Positions 7,132-14,852 of a DNA stretch of 15,130 nucleotides are shown here, in pieces. Position 1 is the stretch's first letter. Each line of letters begins with the position of its first letter. Origin of the DNA: an uncultured Bacillus sp. (GTDB lineage Bacteria > Bacillota > Bacilli > Bacillales > DSM-1321); assembly GCA_934215995.1 (NCBI GenBank), contig CAKQBC010000021.1, forward strand, positions 1 through 15,130. Reading direction: 5' to 3'. The notes beneath the pieces are model-generated. The model ran no database searches and had not been told where the DNA came from. It worked only from the letters and a program-made list of their open reading frames with translations. The position numbers and the translations under genes were made by a program.

Positions 7132-7346
7132 TCTTTGTCTGCCATTTTGTATTTTTCCGCGCCAACGGAACAGTCCCTAAAGCGGAAAAACCACCCCCAT
7201 CCCTTGCACCTGTAGGGCTGATGCTTTAAACCGCCCAGCTGCAGTAAAGATAGGCGGCCCGATTGGCCCGCTCACCCCTGCCGATTAAAATAAAATATGG
7301 AAAAACGCCAAATCTCTCCCATTCTTTACAAGATTTTTATTTTTGA
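7132..7346. other. Intergenic block rich in inverted repeats (ctaB-ctaA gap)
   Basis: This is part of the 587-bp ctaB-ctaA gap (6863-7449). From about 7140 to 7285 the DNA is much richer in GC than the AT-rich flanks. It contains a perfect nine-bp inverted repeat (TTTTTCCGC 7152-7160 and GCGGAAAAA 7182-7190), then CCGCC/GGCGG (7231-7235 and 7253-7257), then an overlapping GCGG-c-CC/GG-c-CCGC hairpin (7254-7271). None is followed by a U-tract, so they are not typical terminators. No convincing gene is present; the longest minus-strand open stretch has no usual start codon. The rest of the gap, 6863-7117, is AT-rich and must hold the ctaB promoter, but several weak candidates compete and I do not choose one. 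Confidence 0.5.
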
Positions 7347-7375
7347 TTGAATCGTTCTGCTATTTTCTATATTAT
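7347..7375 (+). promoter_or_regulatory. Sigma-A-like promoter for ctaA
   Basis: TTGAAT (7347-7352), a 17-base spacer and TATTAT (7370-7375). The start would be near 7382, giving a leader of about 68 nt to the GTG start. In B. subtilis ctaA transcription depends on ResD; I do not see a clear ResD site next to this promoter. Confidence 0.5.
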
Positions 7376-7449
7376 TAGTAAGAAGTTTCTATTTTTAATA
7401 ATCCGAATATAACGATTTGGACGTACTACAGTGGGATGGTGAATAACGA

Positions 7450-8400
7450 GTGCAGCGCTCATTAAAATGGTTTGCGGTTTTAACAACAATTGGTATGCTT
7501 TTGATCTTATTGGGAGGGGCCCTTGTTTCCAAAACCGAATCAGGGGCAGGATGCGGGACCTCATGGCCTCTGTGCCACGGACAGCTGATCCCGACTGAAA
7601 TTACGAAAGAATTGGTCATCGAGCTTGCCCACCGGGTCGTTTCAGGGGTTGTCGGCATTATGGTACTGGTCCTGTCGGTCTGGAGCTGGAAAGCAATCGG
7701 CGGCATCAGGGAAACGAAATTCCTTTCCCTTTTATCATTCACTTTTCTAGTACTGCAGGGATTGATCGGGGCTGCGGCTGTTGTATGGGGACAATCAGAT
7801 TTTGTGCTGGCGCTCCACTTCGGCATTTCACTGATTTCTTTTGCAGCCGTGTTTTTGCTGACTTTATTAATCTTTGAGATTGATAAGAAATTCGATGCCG
7901 AGAAGGTCATCATCGATAGAAGAATGACCTTCCATATTATCGGCATCCTGCTTTATGTTTATCTGGTTGTCTATTCCGGCGCCCTGGTGCGCCATACGTC
8001 AGCCAGCCTTGTTTGCAGCGATTGGCCCCTATGCCGGAATGATGAATTTCTTCTTCCCGGCAATCTGTACGAGTGGGTACAAATGGGGCATCGGGCCCTT
8101 GCAGGGCTTGCCTTCATTTGGATCGCCTATGCAACAGCGCTCGCCATCAGGCATTATAAGCAGCAGGCTGTCGTATATTGGGGCTGGATTACTTGCTTGA
8201 TTCTTGTCACTTTACAAGTCATATCCGGGGCAATCATCATTTTCTCAAGGCTGAATCTTTATGTTGCCTTGCTTCATGCCCTCATTATCTCATGCTTGTT
8301 TGCAGTATTGACATACCTTCTGCTGCTGGCTAGCAGAAGCAAGAAGAACGCCGGAAGAATGCAGAAGGATCATAACGAAGCGGAGCAATCCATTTCGTAA
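7450..8400 (+). CDS. ctaA: Heme A synthase
   Basis: A 316-residue membrane enzyme that oxidises the C8 methyl of heme O to a formyl group, giving heme A for CtaD. It is the eight-helix COX15/CtaA type. Visible features: loop-1 cysteine pair C35/C42 (GCGTSWPLC), E58 and H61 in ELAHR, H123, a second cysteine pair C189/C195 (CSDWPLC), H214 (GHR) and H276 (LHA). The four histidines are heme ligands; E58 corresponds to the catalytic glutamate of B. subtilis CtaA. The start is GTG at 7450-7452, the first possible start after an in-frame TAA, with GGTGA about nine bases upstream. It is divergent from ctaB, the preceding step in the pathway, and ends at a terminator shared with pycA. Confidence 0.96.
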   Translation: MQRSLKWFAVLTTIGMLLILLGGALVSKTESGAGCGTSWPLCHGQLIPTEITKELVIELAHRVVSGVVGIMVLVLSVWSWKAIGGIRETKFLSLLSFTFLVLQGLIGAAAVVWGQSDFVLALHFGISLISFAAVFLLTLLIFEIDKKFDAEKVIIDRRMTFHIIGILLYVYLVVYSGALVRHTSASLVCSDWPLCRNDEFLLPGNLYEWVQMGHRALAGLAFIWIAYATALAIRHYKQQAVVYWGWITCLILVTLQVISGAIIIFSRLNLYVALLHALIISCLFAVLTYLLLLASRSKKNAGRMQKDHNEAEQSIS

Positions 8401-8432
8401 GAATCTTTTTGTATCCCATGCAAGCGTGGCGT

Positions 8433-8490
8433 ACAGGCATGTTTTTAAAATAGGCCCAAGTCAGAGAGCTCATTTGATTTCCATGCCTGT
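8433..8490. repeat. Long-range inverted repeat downstream of ctaA
   Basis: A perfect nine-bp inverted repeat, ACAGGCATG (8433-8441) and CATGCCTGT (8482-8490), separated by 40 bases. It lies in the 165-bp gap between the ctaA stop and the main terminator. The left arm can also pair weakly with CATGC at 8417-8421 and is followed by TTTTT, so an alternative minor terminator fold is possible. No gene is seen in this gap. Confidence 0.4.
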
Positions 8491-8565
8491 GGGACCGGAT
8501 GAGTCGCCGCTCTCCGCTCCATTGAGCAGAAATGTAAAAAACAGCATAAATATGATACAGCCTTA

Positions 8566-8615
8566 AAACAAAAAGGCCAAGTTAAGGATCAATCCTCAAC
8601 TTGGCCTTTTTGTTT
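8566..8615. terminator. Strong bidirectional terminator between ctaA and pycA
   Basis: Arms at 8566-8583 and 8598-8615 form an 18-bp perfect stem (core GGCCAAGTT/AACTTGGCC flanked by A and T runs), and AGGAT/ATCCT extends it inside the loop. U-rich tracts follow on both strands, so it serves the convergent ctaA (plus) and pycA (minus). Its right arm overlaps the first two bases of the pycA stop codon (8614-8616). Confidence 0.92.
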
Positions 8616-11600
8616 ATTTCGTGATTTCAATCAGCAGGTCGCCTGTTGAAATCGCTTCTCCATTTGACACATATAGATCTTTTATCACACCTGTGAAAGG
8701 AGCCTGAACGGTTGTTTCCATTTTCATGGCTTCCGTTATGATCAGATGGTCGCCTTTTTGAACCTGTTCACCTTTTTCCACCAAAACTTTAATGACGGTT
8801 CCAGGCATTGTTGCACCGATATGGGATTTGTCCCCAGGATCAGCTTTCCGTTTCACGTCCACCGTCGAAGCGACACTTTCATCCTTGATGGAAATTGAAC
8901 GCTGCTGCCCGTTAAGCTCAAATGTTACTGTCCTTGTTCCGTCAGCATGAGGGTCGCCAACCGAAACGAGTTTCACGATCAGTGTCTTTCCTGTTTCGAT
9001 CTCCACTTCAATTTCTTCACCCGGGAACATCCCATAGAAGAATGTTGGCGAATCAAGAACAGAGATTTCGCCGAATTTCTCAGCTGTTTTCACATACTCC
9101 AGGAATACCTTCGGATATAATGCATAGGCAATTACATCAAAATCGGTAACTGGACGGTTTATTTCCTTGAACAGATCCTCTTTCAACTGTTCGAAGTCGA
9201 CAGGTTCAAGCAGTTCGCCAGGTCTGACTGACAGCGGCTCACGCCCTTTCAGGACGATTTCCTGAAGTTCCTTCGGGAAACCTCCAGGCGTCTGGCCTAA
9301 ATATCCTTCGAACAGCTCGATAACTGAATCAGGGAAATCCAGCGTTTCGCCTTTCTCGATGACAGATTTTTCATCAAGATTGTTCTGTACCATGAACAAT
9401 GCCATATCCCCGACTACCTTGGATGAAGGTGTAACCTTCACAATATCCCCGAATAAAAGGTTTACCCTGCTGTACATGTCTTTGACTTCGTCCCAGCGGT
9501 CGCCCAACCCGACTGCCTTGGCTTGCTGTTGAAGGTTGCTGTATTGGCCTCCCGGCATTTCATGCTTGTACACTTCCGTATGAGGCGCGACCATGCCGCT
9601 CTCGAAATCACGATAGAAGGAACGGACGTCTTCCCAGTAACCCGATAGTGTCTCCAATGAATCGATATTAACATCCGGCTGGCGTTCTGAACCTTCAAGA
9701 GCATAATACAATGTATTCGCGCTTGGCTGGGATGTCATTCCCGCTACGCTGCTAAGCGCTGTATCAACAATATCCACCCCGGCATCGATAGCCCGTTTAT
9801 ACGTCAGGATTCCATTTCCGCTTGTATCATGCGTATGCAGGTGAAGCGGGATATTTACCGTATCCTTCAGCTCGGAGATCAGCCTGTATGCTGCTTCCGG
9901 TTTCAGAAGCCCGGCCATATCTTTAATGGCCAGAATATGTGCACCCTGGTTCTCAAGCTCCTTAGCCATGTTTTTATAATAGTCGATACTGTACTTTGTT
10001 CTTACAGGGTCGTTAATATCCCCTGTATAGCAAATGGCAGCCTCTGCAATTTTGCCGGTATCCCTGACAGCTTCGATGGCCACTTCCATGCCTTTGACCC
10101 AGTTGAGGCTGTCGAAAACACGGAAAACGTCAATGCCGCCCATCGCTGACAGGCTTACGAATTCCCGGATGACATTATCCGGATAGTTTTTATAACCGAC
10201 TGCGTTTGCACCGCGCAGCAGCATTTGGAATAAAACATTCGGCATTTTTTCCCTTAGGCAAAGCAGCCTTTCCCATGGATCTTCCTTAAGGAAACGGTAG
10301 GCAACATCGAAGGTCGCGCCTCCCCACATTTCGGTTGAGAACATATTCGGCAAAAGCTTGGCCGTAGGTTCCGCAATATGAAGCAAATCTGTTGTGCGGA
10401 CGCGGGTAGCCAATAATGACTGGTGGGCATCACGGAAGGTAGTATCCGTTATCAGCACTTCTTTTTGTTCCTTCACCCATTGTGCAAGCCCTTCGGCACC
10501 GCGCTCATCCAAAATTTGCTTTGTGCCCGGCTTGTAATCCATGTCATGAGGAAGATTTACATACCTTGGCTTATCGAAAGCAGGTTTGTTCTTTTTCTCG
10601 ATCCCGGGGAAACCGTTCACCGTTACGTTTCCGATGTAGGAAAGCATCTTTGTGCCGCGGTCTTTCCGCACAGGGAATACGAATAACTCAGGTGTTTTAT
10701 CAATGAATGATGTATCCACTTTCCCTTCTTTGAATTTCTCATGTTTAATAACGTTCTCAAGGAAAGGAATATTCGTCTTGATTCCCCTGACCCTGAATTC
10801 CTTAAGGTTTCGGGACATCTTGTTGCAAGCCTGCTCGAATGTCAACGCCCATGTAGAAACCTTTACAAGAAGCGAGTCATAATACGGGGTAATAACCGCG
10901 CCTTGGAAAGCATTTCCCGCATCAAGCCTTACACCGAAGCCGCTCGCAGAACGGTAGGCCATAATTTTGCCTGTATCAGGCATGAAATTATTCAGTGGAT
11001 CTTCTGTTGTGATTCTTGATTGGATAGCATATCCGAATAATGGAATGTCTTCTTGCTGTGGAATATTGATTTTCTTGCTGTGGAGACTATGGCCTTCTGC
11101 TATCAAAATTTGGGATTGGACAATATCAATCCCGGTAATCATTTCAGTGACCGTATGCTCAACCTGCACACGCGGATTCACTTCTATGAAATAAAATTGA
11201 TCCTCCGCCACTAAAAACTCGACAGTGCCGGCATTCACATAACCTACATTTTTCATTAGTTTGACGGCCGCTTCGCATATATCGCTGCGGAGCTTATCAG
11301 TCAGTGATACAGAAGGAGCAATTTCGACTACTTTCTGATGCCTTCTTTGTACGGAACAGTCCCTCTCATAAAGATGCACAATTTCCCCGTCGGCATCACC
11401 AAGTATCTGGACTTCAATATGCTTAGGGTTTTGGACGAACTTTTCAACGTATACTTCATCATTGCCGAAAGCGGCTTTTGCCTCTGACTTGGCTCTGTCA
11501 TATGCCTCATTTACTTCATCAAGGCTTTTGACGATCCGCATTCCGCGCCCGCCGCCGCCCAGTGAGGCTTTGATGATGATTGGGAAACCATGCTCCTGTC

Positions 11601-12057
11601 CAAAAGCAACGACTTCTTCGACGCTGTTGACAGGGCCGTCGCTCCCCGGAATGACAGGGATTTCTGCTAGCTCTGCTTGTTCCCTGGCCCTCACCTTGTC
11701 ACCGAACATATTAAGGTGCTTTGTCTCAGGCCCGATGAAAATGATGCCTTCTTCTTCACACCTTCTTGCAAAGTTTATATTCTCGGATAGGAAACCATAT
11801 CCCGGGTGAATGGCGTCGACACCGGCATTTTTGGCAATTTCTATAATTCCCTCGATATCCAAATAGGCATCGATCGGTTTTTTCCCTTCACCCACAAGGT
11901 AGGCTTCATCGGCTTTGAATCTGTGGTAAGAACCGGAGTCCTCCTTAGAATAGATCGCTACAGTCCGAATGCCCAATTCGGTACAGGCTCTGAAAACACG
12001 GATGGCGATCTCCCCACGATTGGCAGCCAACACTTTTTGTATACGTCTTTCCTCCAT
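8614..12057 (-). CDS. pycA: Pyruvate carboxylase
   Basis: A 1147-residue biotin enzyme that carboxylates pyruvate to oxaloacetate, replenishing the TCA cycle. Domain order: biotin carboxylase with ATP-grasp glycine loop GGGGRGM (167-173), RDCSVQRRHQK (232-242) and EVNPRVQVEHTVTE (292-305). The carboxyltransferase barrel has TTFRDAHQS (539-547, metal ligand D543), IKDMAGLLKP with carboxylated K712, and HLHTHD (739-744, metal ligands H741 and H743). The C-terminal biotin carrier has EAMKMET with biotinylated K1112. Length matches B. subtilis PycA (1148). I chose the ATG at 12055-12057. A TTG at 12088-12090 would add 11 residues absent from homologs and lies in the ftsW terminator. The Shine-Dalgarno here (TTGGTG) is weak. 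Confidence 0.97.
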   Translation of the reverse strand: MEERRIQKVLAANRGEIAIRVFRACTELGIRTVAIYSKEDSGSYHRFKADEAYLVGEGKKPIDAYLDIEGIIEIAKNAGVDAIHPGYGFLSENINFARRCEEEGIIFIGPETKHLNMFGDKVRAREQAELAEIPVIPGSDGPVNSVEEVVAFGQEHGFPIIIKASLGGGGRGMRIVKSLDEVNEAYDRAKSEAKAAFGNDEVYVEKFVQNPKHIEVQILGDADGEIVHLYERDCSVQRRHQKVVEIAPSVSLTDKLRSDICEAAVKLMKNVGYVNAGTVEFLVAEDQFYFIEVNPRVQVEHTVTEMITGIDIVQSQILIAEGHSLHSKKINIPQQEDIPLFGYAIQSRITTEDPLNNFMPDTGKIMAYRSASGFGVRLDAGNAFQGAVITPYYDSLLVKVSTWALTFEQACNKMSRNLKEFRVRGIKTNIPFLENVIKHEKFKEGKVDTSFIDKTPELFVFPVRKDRGTKMLSYIGNVTVNGFPGIEKKNKPAFDKPRYVNLPHDMDYKPGTKQILDERGAEGLAQWVKEQKEVLITDTTFRDAHQSLLATRVRTTDLLHIAEPTAKLLPNMFSTEMWGGATFDVAYRFLKEDPWERLLCLREKMPNVLFQMLLRGANAVGYKNYPDNVIREFVSLSAMGGIDVFRVFDSLNWVKGMEVAIEAVRDTGKIAEAAICYTGDINDPVRTKYSIDYYKNMAKELENQGAHILAIKDMAGLLKPEAAYRLISELKDTVNIPLHLHTHDTSGNGILTYKRAIDAGVDIVDTALSSVAGMTSQPSANTLYYALEGSERQPDVNIDSLETLSGYWEDVRSFYRDFESGMVAPHTEVYKHEMPGGQYSNLQQQAKAVGLGDRWDEVKDMYSRVNLLFGDIVKVTPSSKVVGDMALFMVQNNLDEKSVIEKGETLDFPDSVIELFEGYLGQTPGGFPKELQEIVLKGREPLSVRPGELLEPVDFEQLKEDLFKEINRPVTDFDVIAYALYPKVFLEYVKTAEKFGEISVLDSPTFFYGMFPGEEIEVEIETGKTLIVKLVSVGDPHADGTRTVTFELNGQQRSISIKDESVASTVDVKRKADPGDKSHIGATMPGTVIKVLVEKGEQVQKGDHLIITEAMKMETTVQAPFTGVIKDLYVSNGEAISTGDLLIEITK

Positions 12058-12089
12058 AATAGGACACCAACTTTTCTTTAGTATTTGCA

Positions 12090-12119
12090 AATAAAGAAGC
12101 CGGAGCCGGCCGCTTTATT
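12090..12119 (-). terminator. Terminator between ftsW and pycA
   Basis: Arms AATAAAG (12090-12096) and CTTTATT (12113-12119) close a hairpin with a GC-rich core (GCCG/CGGC) and one mismatch. On the minus strand the stem runs into TTTATTTTG. It begins six bases after the ftsW stop and ends 33 bases before the pycA ATG, so it should reduce read-through from ftsW into pycA. Confidence 0.65.
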
Positions 12120-12144
12120 GTACACCTATTTCAGCGAGAATCGA
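12117..12144 (-). promoter_or_regulatory. Candidate pycA promoter overlapping the ftsW terminator
   Basis: Minus-strand TACAAT (12117-12122, 5/6) lies 16 bases from TCGATT (12139-12144, only 3/6) at the end of ftsW. A start near 12110 would give a leader of about 53 nt. The -10 overlaps the 5' arm of the terminator hairpin, so a transcript begun here would lack most of that arm and escape termination. The weak -35 keeps this tentative. Confidence 0.3.
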
Positions 12145-13340
12145 TTATTCTGAAGACCGGCGAATTCTTTCGGCACAGTCTGCTGATTCCCTGTTTTGTA
12201 TCTTTTTTCATATGTAATGAACATTGAAACATTCACCAGGATGCCCATTGATATCGCGAGCAGCAGGATTGAAGATCCCCCGTAGCTTACAAAAGGCAGC
12301 GTTACGCCCGTAATCGGAATAAGGCCGGTCAATCCGCCCAGATTGATGAACGTCTGGATGCCGATCATGCTTGATATCCCTATGGCAAGCAAGCTTCCGA
12401 ACGGGTCCTGGCATCTTGCGGCGATTTTGTATCCCTTCAGTACTATAAAACCCAAACACAACAGGACAAACAGTACACCGATGATTCCGAGCTCCTCGGC
12501 TATGACAGCCATGATGAAGTCGGTATGCGGTTCAGGCAGATAGCCATATTTCATGACACTTTGACCTAACCCTTGCCCGGTGATTCCCCCGTTTCCTATA
12601 GCCAGATAGGAATTGACAAGCTGATATCCTTCATTCTTTTCATAGTCGAATGGATTCAGGTAGCTATATAACCTGCCCATTCTTGTTTCTGTAAGAATCT
12701 TGTCCCTGAACAGAAAAAACACTGGAGCCAATAAGGCCAGTCCAAGCAATAGCCTGCCGAAGAGCTTGGCCACACTCTTAAAACTGATGCCCGACGACAG
12801 GATGACAGTCGCACCGATCAGGAAAATGATCAATGCAGTCCCGATATCCGGCTGAAGGCAAATCAGAAAGCAAATAAACAGCAGGTAGAATATCGGCGGC
12901 AATATAGCATGGTTAAAATCATCTATGTAACTTTGTTTTTTCGAATAAACAGCCGATAAATAAATGATCATGCCCATTTTAATGAACTCGGCCGGCTGTA
13001 TATTCAAACCGCCCAGTGCAATCCAGCTTTGCGCATTATTTACGTTCCGCCCAACTAAGCCGAGCAAGGCAAGCACAAGGATCGACAATGTGAAAATGCT
13101 GATGATCACATAGCGGTGCTTAAAGATCTTATACGGAAAAACCGCAAAGAATCCAAAGACAAGCAACGCCAAAAGCAGATTAATCTTTTGCTTGTCGTAG
13201 AAGTAGTCGCTTGCCACTTGATATTTGGTTGTGGCCACAACCATGCTGGAACTGTATATCATGACTAATCCAAACAGACTGATCAGCACGATAACGAGAA
13301 TCAGGGTAAAATCATAAGATTTAACTATTTTTTTTAACAT
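12126..13340 (-). CDS. ftsW: Septal peptidoglycan polymerase FtsW (SEDS family)
   Basis: A 404-residue SEDS glycosyltransferase that polymerises lipid II at the division septum together with a class B penicillin-binding protein. About ten membrane helices are expected. Family signatures: QPAEFIKMG (115-123), LQPDIGTA (162-169), GGITGQGLGQS (251-261), LPEPHTDFIMAVIAEELG (268-285; D274 is the catalytic aspartate position) and VSYGGSS (351-357). The pycA neighbour is the same as in B. subtilis, which supports FtsW over RodA or SpoVE. I chose the ATG at 13338-13340 (MLKK, as in B. subtilis) because GAGGA precedes it by eight bases. The ATG at 13353-13355 would add five residues and has no ribosome binding site. 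Confidence 0.95.
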   Translation of the reverse strand: MLKKIVKSYDFTLILVIVLISLFGLVMIYSSSMVVATTKYQVASDYFYDKQKINLLLALLVFGFFAVFPYKIFKHRYVIISIFTLSILVLALLGLVGRNVNNAQSWIALGGLNIQPAEFIKMGMIIYLSAVYSKKQSYIDDFNHAILPPIFYLLFICFLICLQPDIGTALIIFLIGATVILSSGISFKSVAKLFGRLLLGLALLAPVFFLFRDKILTETRMGRLYSYLNPFDYEKNEGYQLVNSYLAIGNGGITGQGLGQSVMKYGYLPEPHTDFIMAVIAEELGIIGVLFVLLCLGFIVLKGYKIAARCQDPFGSLLAIGISSMIGIQTFINLGGLTGLIPITGVTLPFVSYGGSSILLLAISMGILVNVSMFITYEKRYKTGNQQTVPKEFAGLQNNRFSLK

Positions 13341-13391
13341 TCTATCCGTCCTCATTCATTTGCTTTAGCAAAGAAAAGAGAAATCCAATAA

Positions 13392-13421
13392 AGTATAACA
13401 CATTGATTAAATAGTATACAA
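13392..13421 (-). promoter_or_regulatory. Extended -10 promoter for ftsW
   Basis: Minus-strand TG-T-TATACT (-10 at 13392-13397, TG at 13399-13400) is an extended -10, with TTGTAT (13416-13421) 18 bases upstream as a weak -35. The start would be near 13385, giving a leader of about 45 nt. A perfect six-bp inverted repeat (TTTGCT-TT-AGCAAA, 13359-13372) lies in that leader just before the ribosome binding site. Confidence 0.5.
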
Positions 13422-13440
13422 TATTATCAATCTCCTATAT

Positions 13441-13740
13441 CTTCCATTCTTTCTTGCAGCAATTAATAGATTGATGGCGCAGCAGATTCAAAGTATGTAT
13501 GCTTCAGTTATATTCTAATTGCTTATATATCGTTTGCATATAGCATTATTTGGAATGGGCGGAATCTTCCCCAAAAGATATTTGCCCGTTTTGCAGCAAG
13601 GCAAAACCAAATTCGCATATGGAGTTGCTTCTTTGGCCGGAAACATGGCCAAACTCCATGCGCCGTGCCGGTTCAGGCAACAAATCCGCCCCTGTAAGCC
13701 TGTCCAGCCATGGAATAGGGCATTGCATCAAATCTAAGCG
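13441..13740. ncRNA. Structured GC-richer island, candidate noncoding RNA or 3' element
   Basis: This fills most of the 456-bp ftsW-ylaN gap. Positions 13441-13555 are AT-rich with nothing clear. From 13557 hairpins follow back to back. GGGC/GCCC with inner ATCTT/AAGAT spans 13557-13587. GTTTTGC/GCAAAAC with a six-base loop spans 13588-13607. A long imperfect stem, CGCAT-GGAG-TTTGGCC with GGCCAAA-CTCC-ATGCG, spans 13614-13663. Weaker CAGGC/GCCTG pairing follows to about 13705. GC content drops sharply on both sides. Open frames of 65-73 codons exist on both strands, but none has a convincing ribosome binding site or recognisable protein. Strand is undetermined: no clear promoter on plus, and a weak TTGAGT-N16-TAGATT on minus. 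An RNA gene is inference. Confidence 0.3.
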
Positions 13741-13745
13741 TTTGT

Positions 13746-13785
13746 AAAAAAAACTCAAACAATTCAAATTAAATTGTTTGAGTTT
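13746..13785 (-). terminator. Strong rho-independent terminator of ylaN
   Basis: A perfect 14-bp stem (AAACTCAAACAATT 13751-13764 with its complement at 13772-13785), a seven-base loop, and eight U residues on the minus strand (13746-13753, the last three also part of the stem). It begins 12 bases after the ylaN stop. On the plus strand there is no U-tract past the stem, so it works mainly for ylaN. Confidence 0.92.
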
Positions 13786-13796
13786 CCAGGGATATA

Positions 13797-14078
13797 TTAT
13801 TTTTTCAAGGAAGCATCATGTAAAGAGGATAATTCCCGTTCCAATTCCCCAAGAAGCGCCTTTCCATCATCTTCTGCTACAAGTCCCAAACGGACCGCGA
13901 AATCGATTTCCTTGGAAAGCCCGTACATCTGCGTATCTAAAACTTCCTCGTAAAGCGGGCACTGAGGCATTGTCAAATTATCCATTTGAACCTTGATCAA
14001 TTTTAATATCTTAGTGGCATCTGCCTTTAGTATGGCATAAGCTCTTTCTCGATGATCGACTACTATTTCGGATGTCAT
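13797..14078 (-). CDS. ylaN: YlaN, DUF1507 protein, reported Fur/iron regulator
   Basis: A 93-residue, mostly helical soluble protein, recognised as YlaN (DUF1507) by its sequence, size and position upstream of ftsW. In B. subtilis and S. aureus, YlaN has been reported to bind iron and the repressor Fur and to relieve Fur repression when iron is scarce. This explains why ylaN is essential in B. subtilis unless iron is plentiful. The single cysteine ([19 protein letters not shown]40) sits in the conserved centre. The ATG at 14076-14078 has GGGGGAT seven bases upstream. It has its own promoter and strong terminator, so it is monocistronic. The function is from the family, not visible here. Confidence 0.92.
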   Translation of the reverse strand: MTSEIVVDHRERAYAILKADATKILKLIKVQMDNLTMPQCPLYEEVLDTQMYGLSKEIDFAVRLGLVAEDDGKALLGELERELSSLHDASLKK

Positions 14079-14126
14079 TCAAAAATCCCCCATTTCAGAG
14101 CGATTAACTAATTAATCTATCTATAA

Positions 14127-14155
14127 ATTTTACCTGTTCCCTTTATAAATTGCAA
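14127..14155 (-). promoter_or_regulatory. Sigma-A promoter for ylaN
   Basis: Minus-strand TTGCAA (14150-14155), a 17-base spacer and TAAAAT (14127-14132). The start would be near 14120, giving a leader of about 40 nt to the ylaN ATG. No Fur-box-like sequence is evident around it. Confidence 0.6.
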
Positions 14156-14220
14156 GGAAATATAGGCTGTTAAATAAAATTATACCAATTCTACTAAAGG
14201 TGCAAAAGAAAATTCCCTAT

Positions 14221-14258
14221 TTTCAAAATTAACACTTTTTCTATATACTGAATATATA
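14221..14258 (+). promoter_or_regulatory. Candidate ylaL promoter (two overlapping registers)
   Basis: Two registers fit: TTTCAA (14221-14226) with TATACT (14244-14249) at 17-base spacing, or TTAACA (14229-14234, 5/6) with TATATA (14253-14258) at 18. Either gives a leader of roughly 20 to 30 nt. The gap between divergent ylaN and ylaL is 205 bp and AT-rich. Confidence 0.4.
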
Positions 14259-14283
14259 CACTAAACAGAATGAGGGATAATGA

Positions 14284-14775
14284 ATGGAACAGATTGTGGA
14301 ATTAAAAGGGAATGTCGCATTCCCAATTACGCTTGACCCTAGTGTTTGGATTTTTGACGATAGAAAAAAGAAGCTCGATGACTTCTTTTCCGCTCAGCAA
14401 AGCGATGAAGATGAGCTGGAATCATATACAAAAGCAATATCAAAACAATGGGATAAAGAAGTAACGGAAGGCAATGAAGCACCAAAACAAAGCACGAAAA
14501 CGAAAAAGTATCTGAAGGAAAAATTGATGTCGGAAACATATGGGATCAGCTTGCAGTATTTCCTTAAGAATAGTGAACCTGACAGCACCGCCTCGAAGCT
14601 GGCGATCCATGCAGAAAACAAAATCTATACCTTTTCGCTTGAAAATGCCTATTCCTTCGTCCTGTGCTTTTCAGAAAACGGAAAGCCCCTGAAGGAAGAT
14701 GGGCCGCTTCATGTATACTATGGCAGCACACCCGACCAAAAAATCACCTCAGTAAGAATGTTCCAGATCATCTGA
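14284..14775 (+). CDS. ylaL: YlaL-like protein of unknown function
   Basis: A 163-residue soluble protein with no signal peptide or membrane helix. An N-terminal region ending in VWIFDDRKKKLDDFF (21-35) is followed by an acidic, charged linker (about 38-75, rich in D, E, K and Q). A C-terminal part (about 85-163) has alternating hydrophobic residues suggestive of beta strands. Size and position between phoH and ylaN match B. subtilis YlaL, the basis of the name; no catalytic motif is seen and I assign no function. The ATG at 14284 has GAGGG seven bases upstream, and another ATG sits at 14280 out of frame. It is divergent from ylaN and convergent with phoH. Confidence 0.75.
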   Translation: MEQIVELKGNVAFPITLDPSVWIFDDRKKKLDDFFSAQQSDEDELESYTKAISKQWDKEVTEGNEAPKQSTKTKKYLKEKLMSETYGISLQYFLKNSEPDSTASKLAIHAENKIYTFSLENAYSFVLCFSENGKPLKEDGPLHVYYGSTPDQKITSVRMFQII

Positions 14776-14783
14776 TTTTCGGC

Positions 14784-14826
14784 AAAGAAAGCACGGAAAC
14801 CCAGCAGGGATTTCCGTGCTTTCTTT
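14784..14826. terminator. Strong bidirectional terminator between ylaL and phoH
   Basis: A perfect 16-bp stem (arms 14784-14799 and 14811-14826, core AAAGCACGGAAA) with an 11-base loop in which CCC and GGG can also pair. T-rich sequence ends the stem in both directions. It lies eight bases after the ylaL stop and 27 bases after the phoH stop, serving the convergent pair. Confidence 0.92.
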
Positions 14827-14852
14827 ATTTCCTTTCTTGTTCGAGCCCTGCC

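Noticed and set aside
7165..7178. A 14-base identity between the ctaB-ctaA gap and pycA (11351-11364), reading DCSV in the same frame on the minus strand
   Set aside because: Similarity ends at once on both sides of the shared bases, and a 14-mer match is not surprising in 15 kb searched on both strands. It is not a pycA fragment.
7081..7449. A 12-codon minus-strand frame (MADKDETG...) just before the cre-like site
   Set aside because: There is no proper ribosome binding site, and the frame is too short to support without conservation data.
12058..12090. Longer PycA beginning at TTG (12088-12090)
   Set aside because: It has no ribosome binding site, lies in the terminator hairpin, and adds residues absent from the B. 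subtilis protein.
13546..13767. Open frames of 65-73 codons on both strands in the ftsW-ylaN gap
   Set aside because: The minus frame starts inside the ylaN terminator. The plus frames start at codons without a good ribosome binding site. None resembles a known family, and overlapping frames of equal length on both strands are what a GC-richer block gives by chance.
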